Positions 37,353 through 47,184 are shown, counted from the first letter of the stretch. The stretch is 64,000 nucleotides of DNA from Roseateles sp. (GCA_019234295.1 JAFALK010000009.1:1-64000); one strand, 5' to 3'. Notes: generated by a model from the letters alone, not told the origin. Numbers and translations: made by a program.

Positions 37353-37717
37353 GCGGCCTTCAACGCCGGGGCGGGATAAGCTTGTGCGTTTCACGCGAAC
37401 TCCTGTTGGATGCGCCGGCCGCCGACTGGCATTCCGCCGGGGTCGCCCGCGGAGCCGTGGCGCCATTGACGACGAATGGGCGCCATCGTCCGCGATGCCG
37501 GCATGAGAGCGCAATGTGCAATATCGCCAGCCCCCAGTCATTTCGGGACATCCAAGGGTTGGTCCGCACGCGAGTCGAGCGCACAGGCGGCCCACCTCAC
37601 CTCGAGTCTCGCCCTGGGAAATTCCCCGAGTTGGCGGCAGTTGACATCCAGGTGTCGAACACGGACTGGCCCAGGCTAGGTAGGATCGACCGTTGTTCGA
37701 ATTTCTGGAGTCAAGAC
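37353..37717. promoter_or_regulatory. divergent sulfatase/thiolase intergenic region
   Basis: No gene is seen in these 365 bases. A degenerate copy of the cluster motif lies at 37631-37656: TTGGCGGCAGTTGAC, seven bases, TGTC, matching the TTG, the TTGAC and the GAC-N7-TGTC spacing of the three stronger copies. Promoters for both directions must lie here. Confidence 0.4.
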
Positions 37718-38902
37718 ATGAACAAGCGTGATGTGGTGGTGCTGGGCGCCGCGCGCTCCCCCATCGGCAGCTTCGGCGGTTCGCTGGCCGACATCGAGCC
37801 GGCCGAGCTGGCCGGTACGGTGATGAAGGAGGCCGTGACGCGCTCCGGCGTCGATCCCAAGTCGATCCACTACGTGACCGTGGGCAATACGCTGCCGACC
37901 GATAGCCGCTTCGGCTACGTGGCACGCGTCGCCTCGATCCAGGCTGGGCTCCCCATGGACTCTGTCGCCATGGGCGTGAACCGACTGTGCTCCTCCGGCT
38001 TGCAGGGCATCGTCACCACCGCGCAGAACATCCTGCTGGGCGACTGCGACTACGGCATCGGCGGCGGCGTGGAAGTGATGAGCCGCGCGGCCTACCTCTC
38101 GCCCACCATGCGTTCGGGCGCGCGCATGGGCGACGTCAAGATGATTGACGCCATGACGGCCATCCTCACCGACCCCTTTGGCGTGGGTCACATGGGCGTC
38201 ACCGCCGAGAACCTGGCGGCCAAGTGGGGCATCACCCGCGAGCAGCAGGACGCGCTGGCGGTCGAGTCCCATCGCCGCGCAGCCGGCGCCATCGTCGAAG
38301 GGCGCTTCAAGTCGCAGATCGTGCCCATCGTGCGCCAGACCCGCAAGGGCGAGGTGGTGTTCGACACGGACGAGCACGTGAAACCGGGCACCACGATCGA
38401 GACGCTGGCGAAGATGAAGCCCGCCTTCCAGAAAGACGGTACCGTCACCGCCGGCAACGCCTCCGGCATCAACGACGGCGCAGCCTTCTTCGTGCTGGGC
38501 GACGCAGCCGTGGCAGCCTTGCACGGCCACAAGCCCATGGCGCGGCTCGTGTCGTACGCTGTGGCGGGCGTACCAAACGACGTGATGGGCGAAGGTCCCA
38601 TCCCCGCCACGCGGCTGGCCCTCCGGAAGGCTGGGCTGCGCCTGGACCAGATCGACCTGATCGAGAGCAACGAAGCCTTCGCGGCCCAAGCGATCGCAGT
38701 CGCGCGCGGGCTGGAGCTCGACATGGGCAAGACCAACCCCAACGGGGGTGCCATCGCGCTGGGCCACCCCATCGGCTGCTCAGGCGCGTTCATCGCCACG
38801 AAGGCGATCTACGAGCTGCAGCGCACGCAGGGGCGCTACGCGCTGGTGACCATGTGCATCGGCGGTGGGCAAGGCATCGCAGTGGTGTTCGAGCGAGTCT
38901 GA
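37718..38902 (+). CDS. thiolase (acetyl-CoA C-acyltransferase)
   Basis: This 394-residue thiolase cleaves or forms 3-ketoacyl-CoA. The nucleophile is Cys91 in NRLCSSGLQ; the other catalytic motifs are GNASGINDGAA, NEAFAAQ, GGAIALGHPIGCSG and CIGGGQG with the second cysteine. The length is standard. The ATG at 37718 follows CTGGAG at seven bases; the frame is open upstream without homology. It probably supplies the final beta-oxidation-like step for the acyl-CoA made by the ligase at 49613. Confidence 0.93.
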   Translation: MNKRDVVVLGAARSPIGSFGGSLADIEPAELAGTVMKEAVTRSGVDPKSIHYVTVGNTLPTDSRFGYVARVASIQAGLPMDSVAMGVNRLCSSGLQGIVTTAQNILLGDCDYGIGGGVEVMSRAAYLSPTMRSGARMGDVKMIDAMTAILTDPFGVGHMGVTAENLAAKWGITREQQDALAVESHRRAAGAIVEGRFKSQIVPIVRQTRKGEVVFDTDEHVKPGTTIETLAKMKPAFQKDGTVTAGNASGINDGAAFFVLGDAAVAALHGHKPMARLVSYAVAGVPNDVMGEGPIPATRLALRKAGLRLDQIDLIESNEAFAAQAIAVARGLELDMGKTNPNGGAIALGHPIGCSGAFIATKAIYELQRTQGRYALVTMCIGGGQGIAVVFERV

Positions 38903-38924
38903 GATCGCCCGACGCCGCCCTCGG

Positions 38925-39902
38925 TCAGGCCGAAGCGATTCGTCCCAGCCGAGCGTGAACGATGGCTCGTGCTTCCGCCATGATCCGGCCCATGAGTTCC
39001 TGGACCGTGGGCACATCGTGGATCAAGCCCGCCACCATCCCGCAGGACCATGCACCAGCGTCCATCTCGCCGTCCTGCATGATCCGCGGGTAGACGCCCA
39101 CCACCTCCTCGAGGATGTCGTCGAAGGTCACCGCGGCGCCAAGTCGGCGCTCCTTATCCAGAAGGCGCTCGACCGCCGCGTTGTTCAACACGCGCTCGGT
39201 GTTTCGCAGCGGGCGCATCACGAGCCGGGTGTCCAGCTCGCTCGCCGCGACGATGGCCTGTTTGACCTTGTCGTGAACGGGAGCCTCCTTTGTCGCGATG
39301 AAGCGCGTGCCCATGTTGATGCCTTCGGCGCCCAGCGCCAATGCCGCGACCAGCGAACGCCCATCGGCCATGCCGCCCGAGGCAACGATTGGAATACGCA
39401 ATTCTTCGGCTGCGCGGGGCAACAAGATGAAGTTGGGTACATCGTCCTCGCCCGGGTGGCCGCCGCATTCGAACCCGTCCACGCTGACTGCGTCGCACCC
39501 GATGGCTTCGGCCTTCCTCGCGTGTCGCACCGAGGTGCACTTGTGGATTACCTTGATGCCATGCTCCTTCAACGTGGCCATCCAAGGCTGCGGGTTGTTG
39601 CCCGCGGTCTCGACGATCCTGACGCCCCCCTCGATGAGGGCCCGGATGTAGCCGGGATAGTCGGGCGTGGTCACCGTCGGCAGAAAGGTCAGGTTGACGC
39701 CGAAAGGCTTGTCGGTCATTTCGCGGCAGCGTCGGATCTCGCGGGCTAGCAGGTCTGGCGTGCGCTGGGTGAGCCCGGTGAGGATGCCCAGGCCGCCGGC
39801 GTTGGACACCGCCGATGCCAGCTCGGCCAGCCCGACGTGGTGCATGCCGCCTTGAATGATCGGATGCTCGATGCCCAGGAGTTCGGTGATACGTGTCTTC
39901 AT
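38925..39902 (-). CDS. nitronate monooxygenase-like flavin oxidoreductase
   Basis: This 325-residue FMN-dependent TIM-barrel protein matches the 2-nitropropane dioxygenase/NMO family: MKTRITELLGIEHPIIQGGM, AGGLGILTGLTQRT, KCTSVRHARKAEAIGCDAVSVDGFECGGHPG, VASGGMADGRSLVAALALGAEGINMGTRF. In catabolic clusters members often act as enoyl reductases or unsaturated acyl-CoA oxidoreductases instead of nitronate oxidases; that is an inference. It faces the thiolase tail to tail and its promoter region at 39903-40104 holds a strong cluster motif. Confidence 0.88.
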   Translation of the reverse strand: MKTRITELLGIEHPIIQGGMHHVGLAELASAVSNAGGLGILTGLTQRTPDLLAREIRRCREMTDKPFGVNLTFLPTVTTPDYPGYIRALIEGGVRIVETAGNNPQPWMATLKEHGIKVIHKCTSVRHARKAEAIGCDAVSVDGFECGGHPGEDDVPNFILLPRAAEELRIPIVASGGMADGRSLVAALALGAEGINMGTRFIATKEAPVHDKVKQAIVAASELDTRLVMRPLRNTERVLNNAAVERLLDKERRLGAAVTFDDILEEVVGVYPRIMQDGEMDAGAWSCGMVAGLIHDVPTVQELMGRIMAEARAIVHARLGRIASA

Positions 39903-40003
39903 GCAAAGGGAGTGACTTCGTGGAGGAGTGGCCGGGGCAAGCCGGCACCGTGGCAGGCATTGAATCCGATGGAGACGCCTGCCCTCTCGGTGCAAATACT
40001 GAT

Positions 40004-40029
40004 TTGTCCCCAATAGACCGTTGCCTGTC
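40004..40029. promoter_or_regulatory. cluster operator motif, copy B
   Basis: TTGTCCC-C-AATAGAC, seven bases, TGTC. It shares the exact spacing of copies at 42676 and 58345, and the 13 bases ACTGATTTGTCCC are identical to copy A. It lies between the divergent flavin-oxidoreductase and cupin genes, 76 bases before the cupin ATG. Confidence 0.65.
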
Positions 40030-40104
40030 CTGAAGTGATATCGGCGGCGGCAGGCCCGTTGCCGATGATGGGACCGTGAATTCCACAGCATCTCCCGCGC
40101 CCCC

Positions 40105-40596
40105 ATGAACGACGGCACGATCCAGTCACCGCGATCACCGATCGACCCCTGCGTCATCGACGCCGAATCGGTTCCGTGGATCCCTCTCCCCGCGTGCGGC
40201 GACGAGGTGATGGTCAAGTACTACAAGCTTGACCCTGTCGGCGGCGAAATGGTGCTGCAGCTGCGGGCTCCTTCGGGTGCAATCGTGCCCGAGCTGCAGC
40301 ACTCAGGGAGCCTGCTCACGTACACGATTGAGGGGCGCTGGAAGCTCGCGGGCGCTCGCTGGATCGCCGGTCCTGGCAGCGTGGTGTGCGCCCCCGCAGG
40401 AAGCCGCCACTCCCCCGCCTGCGTCGTCGGCGAGGAGTGCGTCATCACCATGCACATCGTGGCGGGAACGGTCGTGATGTACGACCGGAACGGCAGCGTG
40501 CTGGCCGTCGAGAACTGCCAGACGGCCCTGGCGCGCTACGCCGCGTACTGCGAGCGCTCAGGCATCTTGCCGCGTGACCTCGCCACGCCTTGTTGA
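40105..40596 (+). CDS. cupin-domain protein, dihydroxyacetophenone dioxygenase-like
   Basis: This 163-residue single-domain cupin resembles the ChrR-type cupins and 2,4'-dihydroxyacetophenone dioxygenases: WIPLPACGDEVMVKYYKLDPVGGEMVLQLRAPSGAIVPELQHSGSLLTYTIEGRW, then WIAGPGSVVCAPAGSRHSP. Of the usual metal ligands, one histidine each is seen in LQHSG and SRHSP, with Glu in IEGRW. It could be an oxygenase or a binding protein. It stands first in a short unit with the SDR gene 51 bases downstream and has the cluster motif upstream. Confidence 0.75.
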   Translation: MNDGTIQSPRSPIDPCVIDAESVPWIPLPACGDEVMVKYYKLDPVGGEMVLQLRAPSGAIVPELQHSGSLLTYTIEGRWKLAGARWIAGPGSVVCAPAGSRHSPACVVGEECVITMHIVAGTVVMYDRNGSVLAVENCQTALARYAAYCERSGILPRDLATPC

Positions 40597-40647
40597 ACCT
40601 TCCCGTCAGAAGCCAACCGGCCAGACTCTTTCAGAACGACCCGCAGA

Positions 40648-41484
40648 ATGAAAATTTCGGATTTCAAAGACAAGATTGTCGTCATTACTGGTGCAGGCTC
40701 CGGCATTGGCCGCTCGACGGCGCTGGCGTTTGCGCGACAGGGTGCCCACGTCGTGGCGACCGACATCGCGGAGCAGGCATTGATGGCTGTCGAGCGCGAC
40801 ATCACTGCGCTGGGCGCGCGCTGCCTGGCTCAAAGGGTGGATGTGTCGAATGCCGACGACATGCGAAGCTTTGCCGACCGTGTACGGCGCGACGTGGGCA
40901 TTCCGCATGTCATCGTCAACAACGCCGGTGTTGCCTATCTGGGCCGCTTCATCGACAGCGACCTTGAGCACTGGAGGCGCCTCATGGACATCAACGTGAT
41001 GGGCGTCGTCCACGGCTGTCATTTCTTCCTGCCGATGATGATCTCGGCGGGCGGCCCGCGCCGGATGATCAATGTAGCTTCCTCGGCGGCCAACTTTCCA
41101 TCCCCGTCCATGGCCGCCTATGCGGCTTCGAAGTACGCCGTAGCTGGATTCAGCGAGGTCCTGAAGATGGAGCTGTCCGAAACCGGCATCGGCGTCATCA
41201 CGGTCTGCCCGGGCGTCATCAACACGCCCATCGCCAAGCCGAGCGGTCGCAACACCGCGCCGACATTCACCCCCGAGCAGATCGACCGGCTGCAGAACTA
41301 CTACGCATCCGAGGGTTGCTCGCCCGACCGCGTCGCCGAGGCCATCGTCCGCGCCGCGCGCCGCGGCGGCGACATCGTGCTGGTCGGCCCCTATGCGCGG
41401 CTGGTCTATCACGCCCGCCGGCTGTCGCTGCGACTTGCACGCAAGCTGATGCTCGACGGCGCTCGTCGGATCGGCCTCTTCTGA
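40648..41484 (+). CDS. short-chain dehydrogenase/reductase
   Basis: This 278-residue NAD(P)-dependent oxidoreductase has the nucleotide-binding TGAGSGIGRS, NNAG in IVNNAGVAYLG, catalytic Ser in NVASSAANF, and YAASK (Tyr/Lys pair). An Asp at the end of the second strand (VVATDIAEQ) favours NAD. It follows the cupin gene in the same direction and converges on the AraC gene. It probably oxidises a hydroxyl group in the cluster's pathway. Confidence 0.9.
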   Translation: MKISDFKDKIVVITGAGSGIGRSTALAFARQGAHVVATDIAEQALMAVERDITALGARCLAQRVDVSNADDMRSFADRVRRDVGIPHVIVNNAGVAYLGRFIDSDLEHWRRLMDINVMGVVHGCHFFLPMMISAGGPRRMINVASSAANFPSPSMAAYAASKYAVAGFSEVLKMELSETGIGVITVCPGVINTPIAKPSGRNTAPTFTPEQIDRLQNYYASEGCSPDRVAEAIVRAARRGGDIVLVGPYARLVYHARRLSLRLARKLMLDGARRIGLF

Positions 41485-41514
41485 GTCTGACACCGGGCAG
41501 CGCTTCAGTACGCC

Positions 41515-42570
41515 TTATTCCACGCTGCCCACGGGCGGATGGCCATCGGCAAGTTGCCGCTGGTATTCGCTTGGCGCCACGCCGATCACGCGTCGAAACG
41601 CGCGGCTGAAATTGGCTGAATCACTGAAGCCCAGGTTCAGAGCCACCTGGGCCACCTTCGCCCCGGGCTCGCCCAGCAGCGCGCAGGCTCTTTCGAAACG
41701 CACCTGCTGCGCCAGATCGCGGAACTGCAGGTTTTCCTTTTTCAGGTAGCGGTCTATCGTGCGCGACGATACATTCATGCGGCGCGCCAGTTCGGTGCGC
41801 GTGACCAGGTCGCCTTGAACCTGGCGCAGCATCATGGTCACGTAGTCGCCCCAGCCGGTTTCGCCGGCAGGCGGGCGCTGTCCAAGCGCCGTGCATTGCT
41901 TGTCAACATCCTCGACGACACGCGCGTCGGCCAACGGCAGTGGACGGTCGAGCCATTCCGCATCCATCACCACTCGCACGCCCGGCAGAGCGCGCTCCTC
42001 GAAGTGGAAGCGGACCGGGGCCAGCGCCAGGTAGCGCGTCACGTGCGGCGGCTCCGGCATCGAGAGGTAGATATCGTAGGCTGGGCTGGCATCGCCTAGC
42101 AGGAGCTGGACCTGGTTCTGGTGCGCCATGGCAAGTCCCTCGTAGTAGAAGCGCAGCGTCTCCAAGGGCATGCTGAACGATGGCGTGTAGACCACCTCGC
42201 CGCGCCGGCCGGTGCGGTGGTAGCGCATGGTGAAGGTCTCGATCATCAAGTGGTAGTGGCGCGTCACGAGCTTGAGCAGCTCGTCGATGGTGCGCACGCT
42301 GAGCATCCCGTAGCCGAGGATGTCGTGCGAATTCATCTTGATCATCCGGCCGAACTCGAACCCAAGATCGCTGCGGCCGGTGATACGCCGCACCGACGAC
42401 ACGAAGGCCTCGACGTCAGTCGGAAGCAACGTGGCGTCGCGCGTCCTCACGCGCTCCTCCTCGAGCCCGGCCATGAGCATCAACCTGGCGACGTCGGTGC
42501 CCTGGCGCTTCAGGGCATCGAGCAGCAGGACGATGTAGCGGGCTGGGACCCGCCTGGACGGAGCGTTCAT
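41515..42570 (-). CDS. AraC-family transcriptional regulator
   Basis: This 351-residue regulator has an N-terminal arabinose-binding-like/OruR-type sensing domain (about 1-230) and a C-terminal double helix-turn-helix: RTELARRMNVSSRTIDRYLKKE (first), then VAQVALNLGFSDSANFSRAFRRVIGVAPSEYQRQ (second, the AraC signature). It diverges from the DUF1302 operon, with a 311-base region holding operator copy A between them. It is the only recognisable transcription factor in the catabolic cluster and so the best candidate to bind the repeated 26-bp motif. Confidence 0.9.
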   Translation of the reverse strand: MNAPSRRVPARYIVLLLDALKRQGTDVARLMLMAGLEEERVRTRDATLLPTDVEAFVSSVRRITGRSDLGFEFGRMIKMNSHDILGYGMLSVRTIDELLKLVTRHYHLMIETFTMRYHRTGRRGEVVYTPSFSMPLETLRFYYEGLAMAHQNQVQLLLGDASPAYDIYLSMPEPPHVTRYLALAPVRFHFEERALPGVRVVMDAEWLDRPLPLADARVVEDVDKQCTALGQRPPAGETGWGDYVTMMLRQVQGDLVTRTELARRMNVSSRTIDRYLKKENLQFRDLAQQVRFERACALLGEPGAKVAQVALNLGFSDSANFSRAFRRVIGVAPSEYQRQLADGHPPVGSVE

Positions 42571-42675
42571 GCGCTGGCTTCAGATGTGTAGTGACAGGGT
42601 CCGGAGTGATGGCACCGCAGAGGCCAGGACTCTAGTGCGCAGCTGGGCATTGCGGATGCGAGGGCTATCACTGAT

Positions 42676-42701
42676 TTGTCCCAAATTGACAGGCGACTGT
42701 C
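42676..42701. promoter_or_regulatory. cluster operator motif, copy A
   Basis: TTGTCCC-A-AATTGAC, seven bases, TGTC, in the divergent region between the AraC regulator and the DUF1302 operon. Spacing is identical to copies B (40004) and C (58345). The rest of this 311-base gap contains no gene. Confidence 0.65.
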
Positions 42702-42881
42702 TTTGTCAAACATCGTGTGCCGACGAATCGGCCCGGATGATGCCTATCACCGCAATGAGCGGCGTCAGGAGCCGGCACGGGAATCGATCCTAGCCCTCTC
42801 GGGTGGTGCGAGTCCAGCGCCGCCCGGCCGCGCCGCCACGTGCACGGCTCGGTTCTTTCAATGACTACAAAGGAGACATTA

Positions 42882-44750
42882 GTGTCCCGTTTCGCTCTGA
42901 AATTTCCTCGCGGCACATGTGGGCTCCGCGCAGCCCCGATTGCGCTAGCTGCCACGGCCGCGCTGGCGGCGCTCTCTCCGGCGCGCGCAGCCGAAATCGA
43001 CACCGGCAACCCCGACGTGGTGCTGCGCTGGGACAACACTCTGCGCTACAACCTCGGCGTGCGCACGCAGGCCCAAGATCCGGCCATGCTGGCCAACCCG
43101 AACTACGACGACGGCGACCGCAACTTCGAGAAGGGCAAGCTCGTCGCCAACCGCCTCGACTGGCTCAGCGAGGCCGACCTCGTCGTCGACAAGAAGTTCG
43201 GCGCGCGCCTCAGCGGCACCGGCTGGATCGATGGCGCCTACGGCCATCTGTCCGACAGCGTCGCCGCCACCGCGAACACGCTCGACGCCAACGGCGCGCC
43301 GGCGCCGGGCCAGCTCTCGCCCTATGCCAAGCGCTTCGCCAAGGGCCCCTCGGGCGAGCTGCTCGACGCCTTCGTGTTCGCCAACGGCCAGCTCGGCGAC
43401 ACGCCGGTGAGCGTGCGCGCCGGCCGCCACACTGTGTTCTGGGGCGAAGGCCTGCTCGGCGGCTCCGCCATCCACGGCGTCTCCTACGGCCAGTATTCGC
43501 TCGACCTGTGGAAGGCCCTGGCCACGCCCGGCATCGAGCTCAAGGAACTCTATCGCCCGCGCAACTCGGTCACCGTGCAGGCCCAGCCGACCACCGAGCT
43601 GAGCCTCGCGGCCCAGGCCTTCCTCGACTGGGAAGCGGCGCGCTACCCCGAGAGCGGCAGCTACCTGACCGTCAACGACGCCCTGCTCAAGGGCGGCGAT
43701 TCGCTCGTCGCCGGCCCCAACCAGCGCCTGCTGCAGACGCCGGTCGGCACGCCGTCCAAGACCGGCGACTTCGGCGTCTCGGCGCGCTGGAGCCCGCAGT
43801 GGCTCGACGGCACCGCCGGCCTTTACCTGCGCCGCACCTCCGACATCCAGCCCCAGCTCGCCGTGCTGCCGGCCGTGGCCACGGTGCCGGCCTCGGCCTG
43901 CGGAGCGCTGGGCTTCACGCCGCTGGCCGCGACGACCTGCTACATCAACCCGGCCGCCGCGACGCTGCCGCAGATCCTCTCCGGCAAGGTCGGCCAGTAC
44001 GCGGCCTTCTACGGCCATGGCATCGACATCCTCGGCCTGAGCCTGAGCAAGGAAGTCTCCGGTGTCAGCGTCGGCGCCGAGCTCAGCGTGCGCGAACACA
44101 TGCCGCTGCAGAGCATCCCGGTGACGGTGCTGCCAGCGCACCTGGTCAACCCGGCGGCCGGCCAGGTCGCGACCACGGCGCTCGACGGCGACGCCCCCGG
44201 CGCGCGCGGCAAGACCGCGCATGGCGTGCTGACCCTGATCGGCATCGTCAACAAGACGCCGCTATTCGACACCGCCAACTGGCAGTTCGAGGCGGTCTGG
44301 AACCGCTGGCTGAGCGTCGAGCAAAACGCTGCCGCCTTCAAGGGCAGCGAGACCTACCGCCACGGCGAGGACGGCGGGCTCACGCCGCTGGCCGCCGGCC
44401 ATGGCGCCAACGTGGACGCGGTCACGCGCGACTACATGGGCCTGGCGCTGAACTTCACGCCGACCTGGTTCCAGGTCCTGCCGAGCGTGGACCTGTCGCT
44501 GCCAATCAGCTGGTCGGGCGGCGCGATGGGTAACTCGGCCGTGCTCTCCGGCGGCAACAAGAACGCCGGCTCCTTCTCGCTCGGCGTGGCCGCCGACATG
44601 CAGTCCCGCTACAACCTCGCGCTGCGCTACGTGGGCTTCTACGGCGGCTACAGCAAGACCGCCACGGGCATGGTCGACGTCACCAACGGCACCAACGCCG
44701 TGCTGTCCGACCGCGGCCATGTGCTGCTGACCTTCAAGACCACGTTCTGA
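42882..44750 (+). CDS. DUF1302 outer-membrane protein
   Basis: This 622-residue secreted protein belongs to DUF1302, a family encoded with DUF1329, YCF48 and RND genes in clusters for hydrophobic substrates such as steroids or terpenoids. It has a signal peptide (ALAATAALAALSPARAAE), then VVLRWDNTLRYNLGVR and many barrel-like strands, ending in VLLTFKTTF with terminal Phe. The GTG at 42882 was chosen because AAAGGAG lies seven bases upstream; an ATG at 42861 would place that ribosome site inside the gene. It starts a long operon running to at least 57606. Confidence 0.85.
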   Translation: MSRFALKFPRGTCGLRAAPIALAATAALAALSPARAAEIDTGNPDVVLRWDNTLRYNLGVRTQAQDPAMLANPNYDDGDRNFEKGKLVANRLDWLSEADLVVDKKFGARLSGTGWIDGAYGHLSDSVAATANTLDANGAPAPGQLSPYAKRFAKGPSGELLDAFVFANGQLGDTPVSVRAGRHTVFWGEGLLGGSAIHGVSYGQYSLDLWKALATPGIELKELYRPRNSVTVQAQPTTELSLAAQAFLDWEAARYPESGSYLTVNDALLKGGDSLVAGPNQRLLQTPVGTPSKTGDFGVSARWSPQWLDGTAGLYLRRTSDIQPQLAVLPAVATVPASACGALGFTPLAATTCYINPAAATLPQILSGKVGQYAAFYGHGIDILGLSLSKEVSGVSVGAELSVREHMPLQSIPVTVLPAHLVNPAAGQVATTALDGDAPGARGKTAHGVLTLIGIVNKTPLFDTANWQFEAVWNRWLSVEQNAAAFKGSETYRHGEDGGLTPLAAGHGANVDAVTRDYMGLALNFTPTWFQVLPSVDLSLPISWSGGAMGNSAVLSGGNKNAGSFSLGVAADMQSRYNLALRYVGFYGGYSKTATGMVDVTNGTNAVLSDRGHVLLTFKTTF

Positions 44751-44770
44751 CCTTTTTCAGGAATCCGACC

Positions 44771-46132
44771 ATGAACCACAAGACTACCCTGTGGGCGGCC
44801 TGCCTGCTCGCGCTCGGCGCGATGCAGGCCGGCGCCGCCGTCCCGGCCGACGAGGCCAAGCAGCTCGGCAGCAACCTCACCCGCTTCGGCGCCGAGGTCG
44901 GCGCCAATGCCGACAAGAGCATCCCCGCCTACGACGGCGGCGTCGCCGTGCCGACCGCCTACAAGAAGGGATCGGGCATTCGCCCCGATCCCTATGCCGT
45001 CGAGAAGCCGCTCTACTCGATCAAGGGCGTCGACGCCGCCAAGTACGCGGACAAGCTCACCGCCGGCACGCGCGAGCTGCTCAAGAAGTTCCCGAGCATG
45101 CGCGTGGACGTCTACCCGACGCATCGCTCGATCGCCTTCCCCAAGTACGTGCTCGACAACACGGCCAAGAACGCCACCTCGGTCAAGACCACCGACGGCG
45201 GCCTGGGCCTTGAAGGCACCTACGCCGGCATCCCCTTTCCCATCCCCAAGACCGGCGCGGAGGTGATGTGGAACCACGTGCTGCGCTTCCAGGGCCCGAC
45301 GCAGTTCACCAAGTACGACTCGATCAATGTGGACTCGGCCGGCAAGGCCGTTCTGGCCACCTCGGGCGAGATCTATGTGGACACCCCCTATTACGACGCC
45401 AAGCGGACGGCCGCCTCGGCCGACAACGACGTCTACTTCCGCACCAAGATCACCTACACCGCGCCGGCCCGCCGCGCTGGCGAGGCCCTGCTGGCTCAGG
45501 ACTACGTCAACCCGATGAAGTACGGCCGCAAGGCCTGGCAATACCTCCCCGGCCAGCGCCGCGTCAAGCTTGCGCCCGATATCGCCTACGACACGCCCAA
45601 CCCAGGTGCGGCCGGCGCCTCGACCTATGACGACGCCTGGGTCTTTAACGGTGCCATGGATCGCTACGACTGGAAGCTCGTCGGCAAGCGCGAGATGATC
45701 GTGCCCTACAACGACTACAAGCTCGCCTACGCCAAGGATCCCTTCGCCGCCGCCACGCCGGGCCACCTCAACCCTGACTACGTGCGCTGGGAGCTGCACC
45801 GCGTCTGGGTCGTTGAGGCCACCCTCAAGGAAGGCAAGCGCCACATCTACGCCAAGCGCACGTTCTACGTCGACGAGGACTCCTGGTCTGCCGTAGCGTC
45901 GGATGAATACGATGCGCGCGGCAGCCTATTCCGTGCCGGATTCATCTACCTGAACTCGGCCTACGAGATTCCGACGCCCGCCACCAACGCCCAGGCCTTT
46001 TACGACTTCACCAGCGGCGGCTACAACGTGTCCGGCCTGCTGGGCGCCTACGAGATTGGCCTGAAGTTCATCGACGCGATGCCTGCAACGCAGTGGACAG
46101 CGGACGCGCTGGCCGGCTCCGGCGTGCGATGA
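44771..46132 (+). CDS. DUF1329 exported protein
   Basis: This 453-residue protein has a signal peptide (LWAACLLALGAMQAGAA) and DUF1329 hallmarks such as the start VPADEAKQLGSNLTRFGAEVGANADKSIPAYDGG, later PGQRRVKLAPDIAYDTPNPG and YNDYKLAY. The fold of this family resembles outer-membrane lipoprotein-carrier (LolB-like) barrels, fitting a role in carrying a hydrophobic substrate through the periplasm. It follows DUF1302 by 20 bases and its stop overlaps the YCF48 gene start (ATGA). Confidence 0.88.
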   Translation: MNHKTTLWAACLLALGAMQAGAAVPADEAKQLGSNLTRFGAEVGANADKSIPAYDGGVAVPTAYKKGSGIRPDPYAVEKPLYSIKGVDAAKYADKLTAGTRELLKKFPSMRVDVYPTHRSIAFPKYVLDNTAKNATSVKTTDGGLGLEGTYAGIPFPIPKTGAEVMWNHVLRFQGPTQFTKYDSINVDSAGKAVLATSGEIYVDTPYYDAKRTAASADNDVYFRTKITYTAPARRAGEALLAQDYVNPMKYGRKAWQYLPGQRRVKLAPDIAYDTPNPGAAGASTYDDAWVFNGAMDRYDWKLVGKREMIVPYNDYKLAYAKDPFAAATPGHLNPDYVRWELHRVWVVEATLKEGKRHIYAKRTFYVDEDSWSAVASDEYDARGSLFRAGFIYLNSAYEIPTPATNAQAFYDFTSGGYNVSGLLGAYEIGLKFIDAMPATQWTADALAGSGVR

Positions 46133-47184
46133 GGCGATTTGCAATTGTCTTCGCCGCGGCGCTGCTGACAGGCGGCGCCGCTCTGGCCGACGAAGACCCG
46201 CTGGACCTGCCATCCCAACCGAGCGAACTCGCGCCCATGCGGCCCATCACCGCCATCGCGCGGGCCGGCGACAGCGTCGTTGCGGTTGGCTCGCGGGGTC
46301 ACGTGCTGCGCTCGAGCAACGGCGGTGGCAGTTGGACCCAGTCCCCGCTGCCCCTGAGCTCGGACCTCACGGCCGTGCAGTTCGTCAATGCGAAGACCGG
46401 CTACGCCGTCGGCCACGACGGCGTGGTGTTGCGCAGCGACGACGGCGGCGCCTCCTGGCGCAAGCTGCTCGACGGCCGCGCGGCCAACCAACTGCTGCTC
46501 GCCCACATGCGCTCGGTGGCGGAGGCCGGCGGCGAGACCGGACAACGGCTGCTTGCCGAGGCGCAGCGCGATGCCGACGCGGGGCCGGACAAGCCCTTCC
46601 TAGATCTCTTCTTCACCAGCGCCGAAAAAGGCTTCGTCGTCGGCGCCTACAACCTGATCTTCCGCACGGTCGACGGCGGAAAAAGCTGGCAGCCCTGGTT
46701 CGATCGCACCAACAACCCCAAGTTCTTCAACCTCTACGCCATCCGTCCCTGCGGCGACTCGCTGTGCATCGCGGGCGAGGCCGGCCTGCTGCTCAAGCTC
46801 GACGGCAAGGCTCAGCGCTTCCAGGCGCTGGCTTCGCCTTACGAGGGCAGCTTCTTCGGTCTGGTGGCCGCCAAGGCGGGCCTGATCGCCTTCGGCATGC
46901 GCGGCCACGCCTACCTGAGCAGCGACGAAGGCCGCAGCTGGCAGCCGCTCGACACCGGCCTGGGCGCCAGCATCACCGCCGGGGACGCGCTTCCGGACGG
47001 GCGCGTCGCGCTCGTCGACCAGGCCGGCAATCTGGCCCTGAGCCGCGACGGCGGCGAGAGCTTCACGCGCACGGCAACCCAGCCGCCCGCGCCCCTTTCG
47101 GCCGTGGCCTTCAACGGGTCCGCGCTGGTGCTGGGCAGCAGCCGCGGCCTAGGCACCCTCGATATTTCCAAGATCAAGCCATGA
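46129..47184 (+). CDS. YCF48/BNR-repeat exported beta-propeller
   Basis: This 351-residue protein has a signal peptide (IVFAAALLTGGAALA) and repeated propeller blades with BNR/Asp-box-like words: SSNGGGSWTQ, SDDGGASWRK, TVDGGKSWQPW, SSDEGRSWQP and SRDGGESFTR. It is a periplasmic YCF48-type protein, a constant partner of DUF1302/DUF1329/RND genes, perhaps assisting assembly of the RND transporter. Its start overlaps the DUF1329 stop and its stop overlaps the RND start, both as ATGA. Confidence 0.88.
   Translation: MRRFAIVFAAALLTGGAALADEDPLDLPSQPSELAPMRPITAIARAGDSVVAVGSRGHVLRSSNGGGSWTQSPLPLSSDLTAVQFVNAKTGYAVGHDGVVLRSDDGGASWRKLLDGRAANQLLLAHMRSVAEAGGETGQRLLAEAQRDADAGPDKPFLDLFFTSAEKGFVVGAYNLIFRTVDGGKSWQPWFDRTNNPKFFNLYAIRPCGDSLCIAGEAGLLLKLDGKAQRFQALASPYEGSFFGLVAAKAGLIAFGMRGHAYLSSDEGRSWQPLDTGLGASITAGDALPDGRVALVDQAGNLALSRDGGESFTRTATQPPAPLSAVAFNGSALVLGSSRGLGTLDISKIKP

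Noticed and set aside
37353-37925. Upstream extension of the sulfatase frame by 191 codons
   Set aside because: It would place sequence before the signal peptide and overlap the thiolase promoter; no homology is visible.
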